NCBI GenBank assembly: GCA_040437565.1 | Contig: JBDOQK010000014.1 | Span: forward strand, 248,001 to 312,000 | Direction: 5' to 3' | DNA: 64,000 nucleotides | Origin: Albugo candida | Lineage: Eukaryota; Oomycota; Peronosporomycetes; Albuginales | Shown: positions 48,123 to 58,049 of the stretch, one piece after another | Numbering within the stretch: the first letter of the stretch is position 1 | Layout of the letters: each line of letters opens with the position of its first letter | Notes under the pieces: generated by a model | Seen by the model: only the letters and a program-made list of their open reading frames with translations | What the model was told of the DNA's origin: nothing | Databases searched by the model: none | Position numbers and translations under genes: made by a program

Positions 48123-48462
48123 CCGTGTAGCCTTTATCTTGATACCAAGAAGGATCGCGTTGCCTTTTCTTGTTGGCGTCATTACGCTGGTATGGTCTGG
48201 AGCTGGAAGAATGGTGGGATCGCTTACGATCGCGCTGAGAATGCATTTTTCCGGCGGCATTGGGCATCGTTGGTGAGGATACTTATGGTTTATTCGCAAA
48301 GTAGGCATTTGACTACCAAGAATTACCGATATGATATGCGATATCTGAGAAACCTATGACGACTATCCTATCGCTTGCGGATCTACTGATTGCTTCCAAT
48401 GCTTTAAAGCGATCTTGGATGAGTTTGTACGCAGGACGTTATCGCTTTCTATCGCTCGTAAA

Positions 48463-50201
48463 ATGGGAACATCAACGACAATGATGTCCTATAGTTACGT
48501 GCACCACGCTAACATTGTGATGGATGCAATCGGCCACAGCGCTGAATATGTGCACGCGATTGCTGCGATCATCGATGAGCTTATTGCCGCATACAACTCG
48601 CAAAATACTGTCAATATGACACGTTTGAAGAACGATATTGCCAAAAAGTACAAGCTGCCTTCTATGCCAAAGGTATGAGCCTACCTACTTCCTTCATTTC
48701 AAATATTCCTTTATCCTTTCGCAATTAGCTCGTCGATATCATCGCAGCGGTTCCAGAAGAATACAAAGCCAAATTCATCCCATTTTTGAAAGCTAAACCA
48801 GTGCGTACAGCATCAGGGATCGCTGTAGTGGCGGTGATGTGCAAACCGCATCGGTGTCCACATATCGCAATGACGGGCAATATTTGTGTATACTGTCCCG
48901 GAGGTCCTGATTCTGATTTCGAGTACTCGACACAATCATATACTGGTTATGAGCCAACAAGCATGCGCGCAATACGAGCGCGTTATCATCCATACGTGCA
49001 GACAAAACATCGTGTAGACCAATTGAAACGACTCGGCCATTCCGTCGATAAAGTCGAGTTTATCGTTATGGGAGGAACATTTCTATCGCTGGATAGATCG
49101 TATCGAGACTTCTTTATACGCAATCTTCATGATGCGCTTTCAGGTCATTCGTCTTCTTCTGTAGAAGAAGCTGTTCGGTATTCGGAATATAGTGATGTCA
49201 AGTGCACTGCGATCACCATTGAAACTCGTCCTGATTACTGCTTGAAATCTCATCTTAACGATATGCTCTCATATGGATGCACGCGAATCGAAATTGGAGT
49301 ACAAAGTGTGTACGAGGATGTGGCCCGCGACACCAATCGCGGGCACACTGTCGCTGCCGTATGTCATTCCTTTCAGCTTGCTAAAGATTGTGGCTACAAA
49401 ATTGTCGCTCATCTGATGCCAGATTTGCCAAACATGGGATTGGAACGCGACATTCTGGGCTTCAAGGAATTCTTCGAGAATCCAGCCTTTCGAACGGATG
49501 GATTGAAAATCTACCCAACACTTGTTATCCGAGGCACAGGTCTCTATGAGATCTGGAAGACAGGTAAGTATAAGAATTACTCACCCGATGAGCTGGTGGA
49601 ATTGATGGCAAAATTGCTCGCCCTCGTTCCTCCGTGGACCAGAGTATATCGTGTCCAGCGTGATATCCCAATGCCACTTGTCACTTCAGGCGTTGAAAAC
49701 GGTAATTTGAGAGAGCTGGCTCTTGCGCGTATGAAAGATTTGGGTCTTACATGCAACGATGTACGCACGCGAGAGGTCGGAATCAAAGGCATTCATGAGC
49801 AGCAAATTCCGGATCAAGTGGAGCTTGTGCGACGCGATTATGTCGCAAATGAAGGATGGGAGACCTTTCTAGCTTACGAAGACCCACAACAGAATATTCT
49901 GATTGGACTTTTGCGCTTACGTAAGGCCAGCTGTGCCTCATTCCGGAGCGAGATTCCTAAAGGATGCTCGATTGTGAGAGAATTGCACGTGTATGGATCT
50001 TCCATTCCGCTTCATTCTCGTGATCCTACAAAGTTTCAGCATCAAGGATTCGGCACGTTGCTTATGGAAGAAGCCGAGAGAATCAGTAGAGAAGAACATC
50101 ATTCTGATAAGATTGTGGTCATTTCGGGAGTCGGAACCCGCGGGTATTATCGTAAATTAGGATACAATCAGGATGGACCATACATGTCGAAATACCTCTA
50201 A
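48463..50201 (+). CDS. ELP3: Elongator catalytic subunit ELP3 (radical SAM and acetyltransferase)
   Basis: Exons 48463-48672 and 48729-50201 (56-base phase-0 intron) give 560 residues. The radical-SAM cysteines stand in [17 protein letters not shown] (C-x9-C-x2-C). [38 protein letters not shown] and [15 protein letters not shown] are near-identical to ELP3 of other eukaryotes. The GNAT half includes [21 protein letters not shown] and the end [22 protein letters not shown]3 builds the carboxymethyl side chain on tRNA wobble uridines. It is divergent from the second TruD gene, with 195 bases between start codons in the right-hand copy. Confidence 0.97.
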
Positions 50202-50263
50202 TACTCTTAAGCAAGATTGATTTAGATCTCGAAATATTTTAATAATTCTAAGGGCACCCTGAC

Positions 50264-50533
50264 TGACGTCTATCAAAAAGATCATCAGATTAATTATTTT
50301 TGAGACATATCCTTTCGAAAACAATGCTTTTCAATCAAAATTCAAACTATTTCGATCGACTTTTCACTCGAAATTTATCTGTCAGCCGTTTGCTGACGTC
50401 AGCACACAAAGTAGAAGCTGAAAAGCGACTGCTAACGCTTTTTCAAATGGAGTGAAGAGACTTTTGACGTATAAGTTTTGAAAGATTTGTTGACGGTTCA
50501 GTTTGCGATCTTTTTTCCGAGTTCATCACGTCA
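50264..50533. promoter_or_regulatory. Cluster of TGACGT half-sites upstream of the bZIP gene
   Basis: Between ELP3 and the bZIP start I find TGACGTC at 50264-50270, the palindrome at 50391-50404, TGACGTA at 50465-50471 and TCACGTCA (reverse half-site TGACGTGA) at 50526-50533. These are CRE-type bZIP half-sites. Confidence 0.45.
50391..50404. promoter_or_regulatory. Perfect 14-base bZIP palindrome (CRE-type MARE)
   Basis: TGCTGACGTCAGCA reads identically on both strands and equals the known CRE-type Maf recognition element. It lies 190 bases before the ATG of a bZIP gene, suggesting control by this or another bZIP factor. Confidence 0.55.
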
Positions 50534-50593
50534 TTCCGTTGCGACTTGACTGTCATTTTTGAAAACACTATATCGCGTGGTTTTGGATTTAAA

Positions 50594-51556
50594 ATGGGAT
50601 TGGATTGTGAGCGAGTTGCCTTGTACTTGCCACCGCTGCGATCTCTAAAGGATCACTTGTCGTCTGCAATGCATACACCGCCGCTATCACCGACAGATCC
50701 TTCTGAAAAAATCGTATCTTCACCGCGCAAATACATTTCTTCTAAAACAAAGACAATGTATAGAGATGCAAATCAATTTTCTTCTTTCCATGCGCAACGT
50801 CACTCGCGTCCTATTCGAATTGATGACGTTGACGAATGCAAAAATGGATATATTGCATCGATCGATGAACAATCGTACTTGATGCAAAAGATGCAGAATA
50901 GCTTTCATTTTTCATACACAAAAAACCCAGTCGCCAGCGATGAAAAGCTTCGAATTAATAGAGAGCGAAATCGCTTGCATGCCCAGCGAACAAGGACACG
51001 GAAACGTGAGTTGTTGCAGCAGCTGAAGGAACGAATCCACGAGTTACAGTCGGAACATCGTTTCTTGTCACAAGCCTACGAGGTTCATGTCATTGCAGCT
51101 TGTCTTGTTAGGATCGCTACTTCAAGCCCATCTCGTCGAGAGCGCTGCGAGCGCACCATTCGAAAAGATTTGGACACGAGCGAGTTTGTACACGCAAACT
51201 ATATGGAAGACGATTCAAAACTGTTCGATTTGTCTCAAATCCTTTCCAAATTGGAAACTCGTGATGACTCAACCGATTACACGGAGCCAATGGACCTGAA
51301 AATTGACATGGAAACGGAAGACGATGTCAACTCAATTACAACACCAACAAATTTCATGTTCGAGTCGAATCTGCACACGAAGGAAGACAAAGAACAAGTC
51401 CGTCGAGAAAGAAATCGAATCCACGCACGTCGTGCACGATTGCGGAAGAAGCTCATGCTTGAAAAAAGTCAGCAAACTGTGGAGAAATTGACTGCTGCAA
51501 TTCATTTGGAAAAAAAGCAATTGCAAAATCTATTATCCGTCATTTCAAAATCTTAG
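50594..51556 (+). CDS. bZIP transcription factor with two basic regions
   Basis: 320 residues from the first in-frame ATG, with no introns. Two separate bZIP-like basic regions are present: NRERNRLHAQRTRTRKRE followed by LLQQLKERIHELQSE near the middle, and VRRERNRIHARRARLRKKL followed by a short leucine-spaced helix at the C-terminus. Both keep the N-x7-R core that contacts DNA, with His where many bZIPs have Ala. Between them lies an acidic Asp/Glu/Ser-rich stretch that could activate transcription. Most bZIP proteins have one such domain. The upstream palindrome would suit self-regulation. Confidence 0.85.
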   Translation: MGLDCERVALYLPPLRSLKDHLSSAMHTPPLSPTDPSEKIVSSPRKYISSKTKTMYRDANQFSSFHAQRHSRPIRIDDVDECKNGYIASIDEQSYLMQKMQNSFHFSYTKNPVASDEKLRINRERNRLHAQRTRTRKRELLQQLKERIHELQSEHRFLSQAYEVHVIAACLVRIATSSPSRRERCERTIRKDLDTSEFVHANYMEDDSKLFDLSQILSKLETRDDSTDYTEPMDLKIDMETEDDVNSITTPTNFMFESNLHTKEDKEQVRRERNRIHARRARLRKKLMLEKSQQTVEKLTAAIHLEKKQLQNLLSVISKS

Positions 51557-51724
51557 AGACTACAGCGTCGCGTCGTTGTAGTCCAAGGAATCAAACTTCG
51601 AAAATCGCCGAGACGATGTTTGTTGCATGGTGCGAGTGCACGTAGATTAAAACATTTTTGTCAGGTTATCTAACAGATATAACAATTTTGCGTATTTCGT
51701 CACCTTTTGATTGGCTTGGCATCA

Positions 51725-53358
51725 ATGGACCAAGTCTTCATTAGCGCTCGGTACGGTAACTTAGACGAGATAAAGTCGATCCTACAAGAGGCACAGAATA
51801 TAGCGGAGCTTGTCAACTACGTAGATGAATGTACTGGAAATACACCTCTCCACATGGGTTGAACTTTTCGTCCTATAGCGCTGCTGCCACCATTGCTAAC
51901 GTATACACCCTGATTTCACACATAGCCTGTGCCAACGGACATCTAGATTGTGTCCAGTTCCTACTACAACAACGAGCTTCTCACATTGCTAATTTGAGTG
52001 GCAACTATCCTCTACGTACGTTTTTAACATTTTTGGTCTCTGCTTCGATACTGACCGATGACACATGGATGTAGATTGGGCTGTTCAGAATAAACACCTC
52101 GCAATTGTCAAAGAGCTCTTACAGTTGGTTCCTGATCTGGATGTGCTTGCTCAAAATACGTTTGGCCGTGGATGTGTGACGGAAGCATTTCAGTGTGAAG
52201 ACGCGGAAATCTGTAATGCTTCCACTGTAATTTTGCACAGAGTATTGTGGGGTTCTGACCGAGGTCGCTGATTGTCCTGTAGTGAAAGCATTGCTAGAAC
52301 ACCCTTCGGCTTCAGAAGAGCGACTAGCGAAAGGATCGGCAATGGAGAAAGCGGTGCTTAATCTACAACCGCAAGAGGAAGGCGAGATAGTACAAGAAAC
52401 GATCTTGGAATTCGATTTTGCGGGATCAGATGCTTCAAAATTGTGCACATTGAAGGCTCGTGAACTCGCATTGGAATGGAATCGAGAAGCTTTCCAAACG
52501 GATGCATCAGATGATATCACAGGCGTTTCAATATGGTCCGCATCAGTGATCCTATCGCGTTGGATCGTCGAAAATAAAGCTCTTTTTCATAAAAAAACTG
52601 TATTAGAACTTGGCGCTGGATGTGGTGTGAGTGGCCTGGCTTGCTACTTGTATGCCGACCCGAAAGAAATCGTGCTTTCCGACTATTTTGACTCCACAGT
52701 ACGTAACCTGAGGTATAATGTGGACATGAATCGAAAATCACGAAGTAGAAGTCGTGAATCACCAGAAGCTGTTTGTAGCCAATGTGGCGTATCACAACGC
52801 TTGAGCCCTGAAAATCCTGATGGCCATCTGTCACTCTGTGCTGGATGCAAGACCGTAAGATATTGTTCTCGAGAGTGTCAGAAAAAAGCGTGGAAGCATC
52901 ACAAACATCAATGCCACCAAATAAAGCAAGGAGGAAGTATCGACTCATGTCACATTGATGTTGTCTCACTCGATTGGTCACAAAGCGACAGTTGGCCTCG
53001 ATGTGAAGTCAGCCATACCGTTGCTCAGTATGATATACTACTAGGTTCCGATCTCGTATACCACAGCGCACTAGTACCAGTGCTCGTGAATGCAATTGAC
53101 AAAATGCTGTTGTCGAACGGTCAATTCATCCATGTGGCATCCCAAGCTCGAAGTTCTCTGGATCAATTCACGGAACGAATGCGTTCTGCGGGCTTTGCAT
53201 GCACAGAGACCCTTGTTCAAGAAAGATACAAGCGAAATCCACTTGTATCTTCTAGCGCTGGTAATGATGTCTTGGAGCTATTCCATTTACACTTTAGCGA
53301 GATGCAGGATGATTATTGTTTGTACATTTTTCAACGTGAGCTGGAGATGAATGGCTAG
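51725..53358 (+). CDS. Ankyrin-repeat methyltransferase with inserted MYND zinc finger
   Basis: Exons join as TPLHM|ACANGHLDCVQFLLQQ, NYPL|HWAVQNKHLAIVKELL and EDAEI|LKALLEHPSAS, giving ankyrin repeats in the first third. A seven-beta-strand methyltransferase of the METTL21/FAM86 type follows: GVSIWSASVILSRW, the SAM site VLELGAGCGVSGLACYL, VLSDYFDSTVRNLRYN and later DILLGSDLVYH. Between the last two, at 52770-52915, sits a complete MYND finger (CSQC, CAGC, RYCSRECQ, WKHHKHQC). The family methylates lysines on proteins such as chaperones and elongation factors; the substrate is unknown here. Its stop is 65 bases from the convergent LYR gene. Confidence 0.85.
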
Positions 53359-53422
53359 GTCGTCACTTCGCTCATCATGAATGTATATTTTAAAGATTCT
53401 TTTTTTGACGTTACACTCTAGG

Positions 53423-53740
53423 CTATTTTTCTACTCCAACTCGCTTCTCTTTCATTTCTACCCTCTTCTGATCGATATCTGCTGCTTTCTCACTTGGTCG
53501 ACCGATTTCAACGGTCCAGTTCGCTTCAACGGGGTTCAAATTGGCATACATCATTAGCTCTTTGATTCCTGCATTTGCCGAAGCAATTTTCTGCTCAATT
53601 GCAGCTGGTCTAGCGATGTTTCGACTTTCTCGGAATTCCAATCGTATATCCTCAACTATCGCATCTCGTTTGATGCTCGGATAGCGTCGAGCAAGTCTGA
53701 GAATACGACGATAAAGCCCGAAAATCTGTGCTCGTTCCAT
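53423..53740 (-). CDS. LYR-motif mitochondrial protein (Complex1_LYR family)
   Basis: 105 residues starting MERAQIFGLYRRILRLARRYPS, with the LYR tripeptide and the downstream pattern IRLEFRESRNI typical of Complex1_LYR proteins. Such proteins bind acyl-carrier protein and serve as assembly factors or subunits for respiratory complexes and Fe-S cluster delivery. The closest type by eye is LYRM1-like, but subtype is not certain. An ATG-less extension upstream is ignored. Confidence 0.82.
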   Translation of the reverse strand: MERAQIFGLYRRILRLARRYPSIKRDAIVEDIRLEFRESRNIARPAAIEQKIASANAGIKELMMYANLNPVEANWTVEIGRPSEKAADIDQKRVEMKEKRVGVEK

Positions 53741-54659
53741 TTTGGATTGAGTTTTGTCCAATCCGTAAGAAGATGATTATGTCAGTTCATTATCCCGAGC
53801 AATTTTATTGATTGATTGGAAGCCATACAAGTAAAGTTGTAGAGACCATTGCCAGAGATTTCAGTATCTGTTGTTACCAGGCGCAGTCTTTTAGAAAAGC
53901 AGTCCGCCCACTAATTTTAATGGATATAACGCTGACAATGAACTTGTAGATAGTACAGTGGAGATATCGCTCATCTGTGTTAGCATTTGCAACAAAAAGC
54001 CTGTTATCAAGGTCAGCATAATGCGTTATGTGCGACTTCGAGATTATTTCAAAATAGCTGTCACTCAATGCAGCACAATGTTTTATCTACGAATTGATAT
54101 TGATCATTATACGACGTTATTACCTTGGTGCTTTAGGTCGGATCAAGCTGGATACATATAGCTATTATGTCTATTCCGATCCCTTGCACTCATATGGATG
54201 GATGAGCTAGTCTTATCTGCTCTTTTAGCCTCATACTCATACTATCGAGTTGTAAGAGCAACTCAACACTTTATGTAAATATCGTTTTCCGGGAGTAGTC
54301 GGTAGGCAGCTCAGCTTGCATCAAAATGCATCCGAAAGACAATCGATGGCTCATCAGCAAGCAATGCTCTGACTGAACAACACTACATTATATTGATACA
54401 TTCTGGTACTAGAATAACTGGAATGTACCATCTTATCGCCCTAACGCTCTTATGTGCATGCATGATCTGGTCGTTGAGAGATGTCAATACATCGTCTACT
54501 TATAGCCTGATCTTAAACAGTCGACAATTTGCGAGTAGCTAAAGTTGTGATCTAGCGCTTGTAAAAATTCAATTCTAGATTTCAAAGTTTATTGAGGAGG
54601 ACATGATGTAATTTCGAGACGAACATCGCGAGGTAAAATCATCATTCTCGATAAATGAT
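53741..54659. other. Gene-poor stretch before the repeat-rich end
   Basis: About 900 AT-rich bases with no supported gene, RNA or repeat. It marks the change from the gene-dense part to the transposon-rich part. Confidence 0.55.
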
Positions 54660-56010
54660 AAAAATCAACCTTTCAATCAAACGTCCTCTTCGCTCCCCTG
54701 CCAACAGGCTATGAGCTCAATGAAAATCAGATTCCACCAGACAAGAAAAAAGACACAATTCAATGGGGAAGATGAGTCGAAGATGGATCGAGAAACAAGC
54801 GTCTGGAAACACTCGGAAATAGACTGGACAAAATCGCTCCCGAGCGAAGCGTCGGCTCTCCCATACCAGGGCAATCCTCACGAGTCCAGAGCGTATTGTC
54901 TGGGCAGAACAACCAATGGCAGTGTTTGACAACATACGTAGATGCGAGACCGGTGCAGCATCAAGAAGTAGGATGGGGACAAGCTTTGTTCTGGCATGCA
55001 ACACAATGCGCTGGACAGGATAAACCGAGTTACCGCATGCTCAACAAGCGTCCGGCGGTATTTTGAGTGAAGAGTTTACATCCAAATGCAGCACAAAGTA
55101 TCCGTCAATGACCGCAGTGAATGACTCGGTGCTCCAGTTTTGAATAAGCAATAGACTGCATCGACGAAGTAATTCGACCTGGCATCACAAGAGCGCACGG
55201 AAAACGGTTCCTTACGACAAAAAAAATAGCTGGACGTTCGCGGAGTGGACGATGCGCTCCTGAAAAAGGAGATCAAGAAGGCAAATTTCGACATCAAACA
55301 AGCTCTGATGGCTCGTTTCATCACAATGGGTGAAAACACAAGAAGGCAAGTCGGACAATTGAATCATTTTTCCCAGCTTATGGAGTCAGATACCATCAGT
55401 AATGCACCATGAGTAGCAAAGAGATGAACACGAGACCGAATCGGTGCGATCAGGGAAGCGAAGCAGAAGAAGCAAACAAACTGCTGTAATTCTGGGAAAA
55501 ACAGAAATATTATGGGAGGTTGCCGGATCAAAGCTTTTATAGCGATGAAGACATCGTTCCAGGAATTCGAAGCATATTCACAAACTTAGAATATACGTAG
55601 CGAATATGAATTCAGATAGCGGATCCAGCAGGCATCTCGTCACGGATTTCAACTTGCTACATGATCGCAAAGAAAAAAAATAAATCCTGTATGCTTCTAA
55701 ATAGGTAGGAAATCGTCACGGAATGGACAGGATCGATGGGGATCATTGCAATAGCCAACAATTTGCCAAGGAGTGTTTTTCCGAATGATATGCAATATAG
55801 AGGAATAGACCATGTAACACTTTCTTATATGGAAAGCTGGAGGTGAAAAAATGCAATTTGGAGCATTAAGCAGATGGATTGAGAGTTGTCCAGCGCTCTT
55901 ATGACGGTGCGATCGTATCCCAGGTAATTATGATCAAAAAAGCTGTCGATACAGATAGAGTTGGATGAGAGCACGTATCCAGTGTTATCGATACACTAGT
56001 TTCAATTGAG
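54660..56010 (+). mobile_element. Decayed Ty1/copia-type LTR retroelement fossil, partial
   Basis: The stretch resembles the 5' part of the element at 59347-63967, in the same orientation: the LTR end around CCTGCCAACA (to 54706), the adjoining leader, a gag-like region to about 55.6 kb and sequence matching the protease-side region up to about 56.0 kb. No integrase, reverse transcriptase or right LTR is visible, so it is a truncated, heavily broken copy (many breaks). It looks older than the other element. Confidence 0.65.
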
Positions 56011-56107
56011 TACGTGCACGAGTATAACATGGGGAAACGAACGACCAACACAATACTATGATATCGAGAGGTCAGCAACTATTCCACCTATATTCTCCTG
56101 GCTTACT

Positions 56108-56700
56108 AAAATGTGTATACTACGTTTTCGATGATTCGGAACTTGCCAACTGTTTACTTGAGAAGGTGAGGCAAGTATTTGTGATGTTGAGGGCCCGCAT
56201 CAGCAAAGGGGATCATCCGCTACCTCCCGGCTCTAAAATATTGCAAGGTTACCATGGACTTGGAAAGTGTTCCTTATTTGGTCAGTCAGATACAATCCCT
56301 ATCTTGCTGTAACTAAGCTATTCATTGAGCGATGCAAAGAATTATAATCACGATAATGTGTACCTATGTATCTCGCCTGCATGTTCACGGCTCGCTTACA
56401 CTCGCACAGTACGTATTCGATACTTCGGAAGCGTGACCAATCTGTGTGTTTACTCAACAAAGCGTGCAACCTTACTGTAATGTTAGGGGATCGCATCGTA
56501 TGGACGTATTAGCTAGGTTTGATGAACCATTTCAGTTATTCGGATAGAATATGTGTTCTGTTTTATAAGTTTTTCACTGAGGAGAGGTTAATATCACGAT
56601 TACGGTAGCGTGCATCTATGTGTCTTATCTGCATATCTAAGGCTCGCTTCCGTGCTCGCAAAGTACGTAGTTGATACTCCGGACACGTTACTGGTTTTCT
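56108..56700. repeat. Diverged tandem repeats, period about 250-290 bases
   Basis: Three related segments are visible by their shared core TACGT-x-TTCGATxxTTCGGA, near 56120, 56410 and 56663. The clearest pair is 56321-56436 and 56573-56688, which share ATCACGAT, TGTxTCxxxTGCAT and GGCTCGCTT. Identity is perhaps 70 percent by eye. No coding role is evident. Confidence 0.5.
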
Positions 56701-56903
56701 CTAGTTCCCAACGTACCGCAACGTACGCAACGTTCTTTTGTCATACATACTCCAAGAGATAATACCAGCCCTCCCAAAGGTGGATATGCGCTTCGGCAGA
56801 ACTCACAAAAAACTGTGGGGATAATCCAACTTGTGTGCTTCCATATTTTGAGTGGTAGTCTGATTCTTTATCACTATAATACAGCAATCCGTTGACATTC
56901 AAG

Positions 56904-57146
56904 ATGATACAGAATTTTTTCATAAAATCGTACGGTTTCGCCATGCTTGTATTCTTTTTAACATATGGCCATCACGTCGGCGGATACTACATGAGATTTA
57001 TCTGCGGTTGGAACGCCAAACTACGAGATAGCAAGTGCGGGCCAAAAGTTCAAGTGACAGAACTAAAATCCCATGGATATCTGGTGGCATTTTTTATGGC
57101 TGAAAGCGATGAACGTGAACCTACTTTTCAACGCTGCTGGCCCTAA
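56904..57146 (+). CDS. Short orphan frame with signal-peptide-like start
   Basis: From the ATG at 56904 the frame reads MIQNFFIKSYGFAMLVFFLTYG, a basic start followed by a hydrophobic stretch as in a secretion signal, then about 60 polar residues including three cysteines. The composition downstream in the same frame also looks protein-like, so this may be the remnant of a longer gene that is now interrupted. It has no recognised motif. Plant-pathogenic oomycetes carry many fast-evolving secreted proteins in such repeat-rich regions, but membership in a named family is not shown. Confidence 0.3.
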   Translation: MIQNFFIKSYGFAMLVFFLTYGHHVGGYYMRFICGWNAKLRDSKCGPKVQVTELKSHGYLVAFFMAESDEREPTFQRCWP

Positions 57147-57427
57147 ACGAAAATACAAGTGGATACTCGTACCAACCCTAAAAATGGCATAAAGTATCAC
57201 ATAGACCTTCCACCTAGCAACTTTCACAAAGTTGACGTGTTGAAGTAGGACTCTCAACATAATCCAGGATTCAGAGAAGAACCGGAGCATAAGAGTCTAG
57301 ACCAAGAGCATGATGTCATACCAGATTGCTGGGAAGTATTTTTCCGGCTTCTGGAGAATTGGAAAATGGACCGGAAGATGTGGCGCTCGACGTATTGGAT
57401 GTCGCTCGATGCTGACGAATTCCTGAA

Positions 57428-57859
57428 ATGGCCTCCAAAAGGGGTCTATTCATTTACATAGGATCAAGAAGGCTATGGGTAGATTACGTTCCAGTTACGT
57501 CGGCGATCCTTACTGAAATCCGCGATTTCAAGCTTGAGGAAGATCTTTTACTTCCTGAAATCAAATTGGGTGAGTCAATCTACCGTGATCAAAAGATTCG
57601 AATTTGTCTTGGTATTGCTGTAACCGGACTACCAGAAGAAGTATATGAAGAGGTCTTAGCAAAGATCAAGTGGAGAGGTTACGATATAACTGAAGGTGGT
57701 ACATACAAGCGATCTATGATAATAGATGATCAACAAATCGATCCTAATGAATTTGTACTTACAATTCCTGGTAATTCCTCAATCCTCACAATCATTCAGC
57801 CAGCTCAGAGATACATAGTGAATCTCTCCCGTAAAGAAGATAATCAAGGGCGAAGATGA
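57428..57859 (+). CDS. Orphan 143-residue frame, function unknown
   Basis: A continuous frame starting MASKRGLFIYIGSRRLWVDY, with regular alternation of hydrophobic and charged residues (LLLPEIKLGESIYRDQKIRI, WRGYDITEGGTYKRSMIIDD). It suggests a folded beta-rich domain. I do not recognise a family. Immediately downstream, in another frame, comes a basic 16-residue repeat (57844-58049), so the gene may once have continued or may be spliced into it. Its position among repeats suggests an accessory gene. Confidence 0.4.
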   Translation: MASKRGLFIYIGSRRLWVDYVPVTSAILTEIRDFKLEEDLLLPEIKLGESIYRDQKIRICLGIAVTGLPEEVYEEVLAKIKWRGYDITEGGTYKRSMIIDDQQIDPNEFVLTIPGNSSILTIIQPAQRYIVNLSRKEDNQGRR

Positions 57860-58025
57860 TCAAATGAAGAGAGTAGGCCTGATAGACAAGGAAGATCAAA
57901 AGAGGAAACAACGGCAGAGACGAGCAATCAAAGGCGAAGAAGATCAAATGAGGAGAGCACAGGAGAGAGGAGCAGTCAGAGGCGAAGACGATCAAATGAA
58001 GAGAGCTCGGAAAAGACGTGCAATC
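57848..58025. repeat. Minisatellite with 48-base unit, coding potential for a basic repeat
   Basis: Units start GGCGAAGAxGATCAAATGA at 57849, 57933 and 57981; the last two are spaced exactly 48 bases and the first is 84 bases before the second. In one frame they encode a 16-residue repeat of the type KGEEDQMRRAQERGAV and RGEDDQMKRARKRRAI. A period divisible by three fits a coding minisatellite. Confidence 0.7.
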
Positions 58026-58049
58026 CAGTGGGGGAGGATGGATGTGTGA

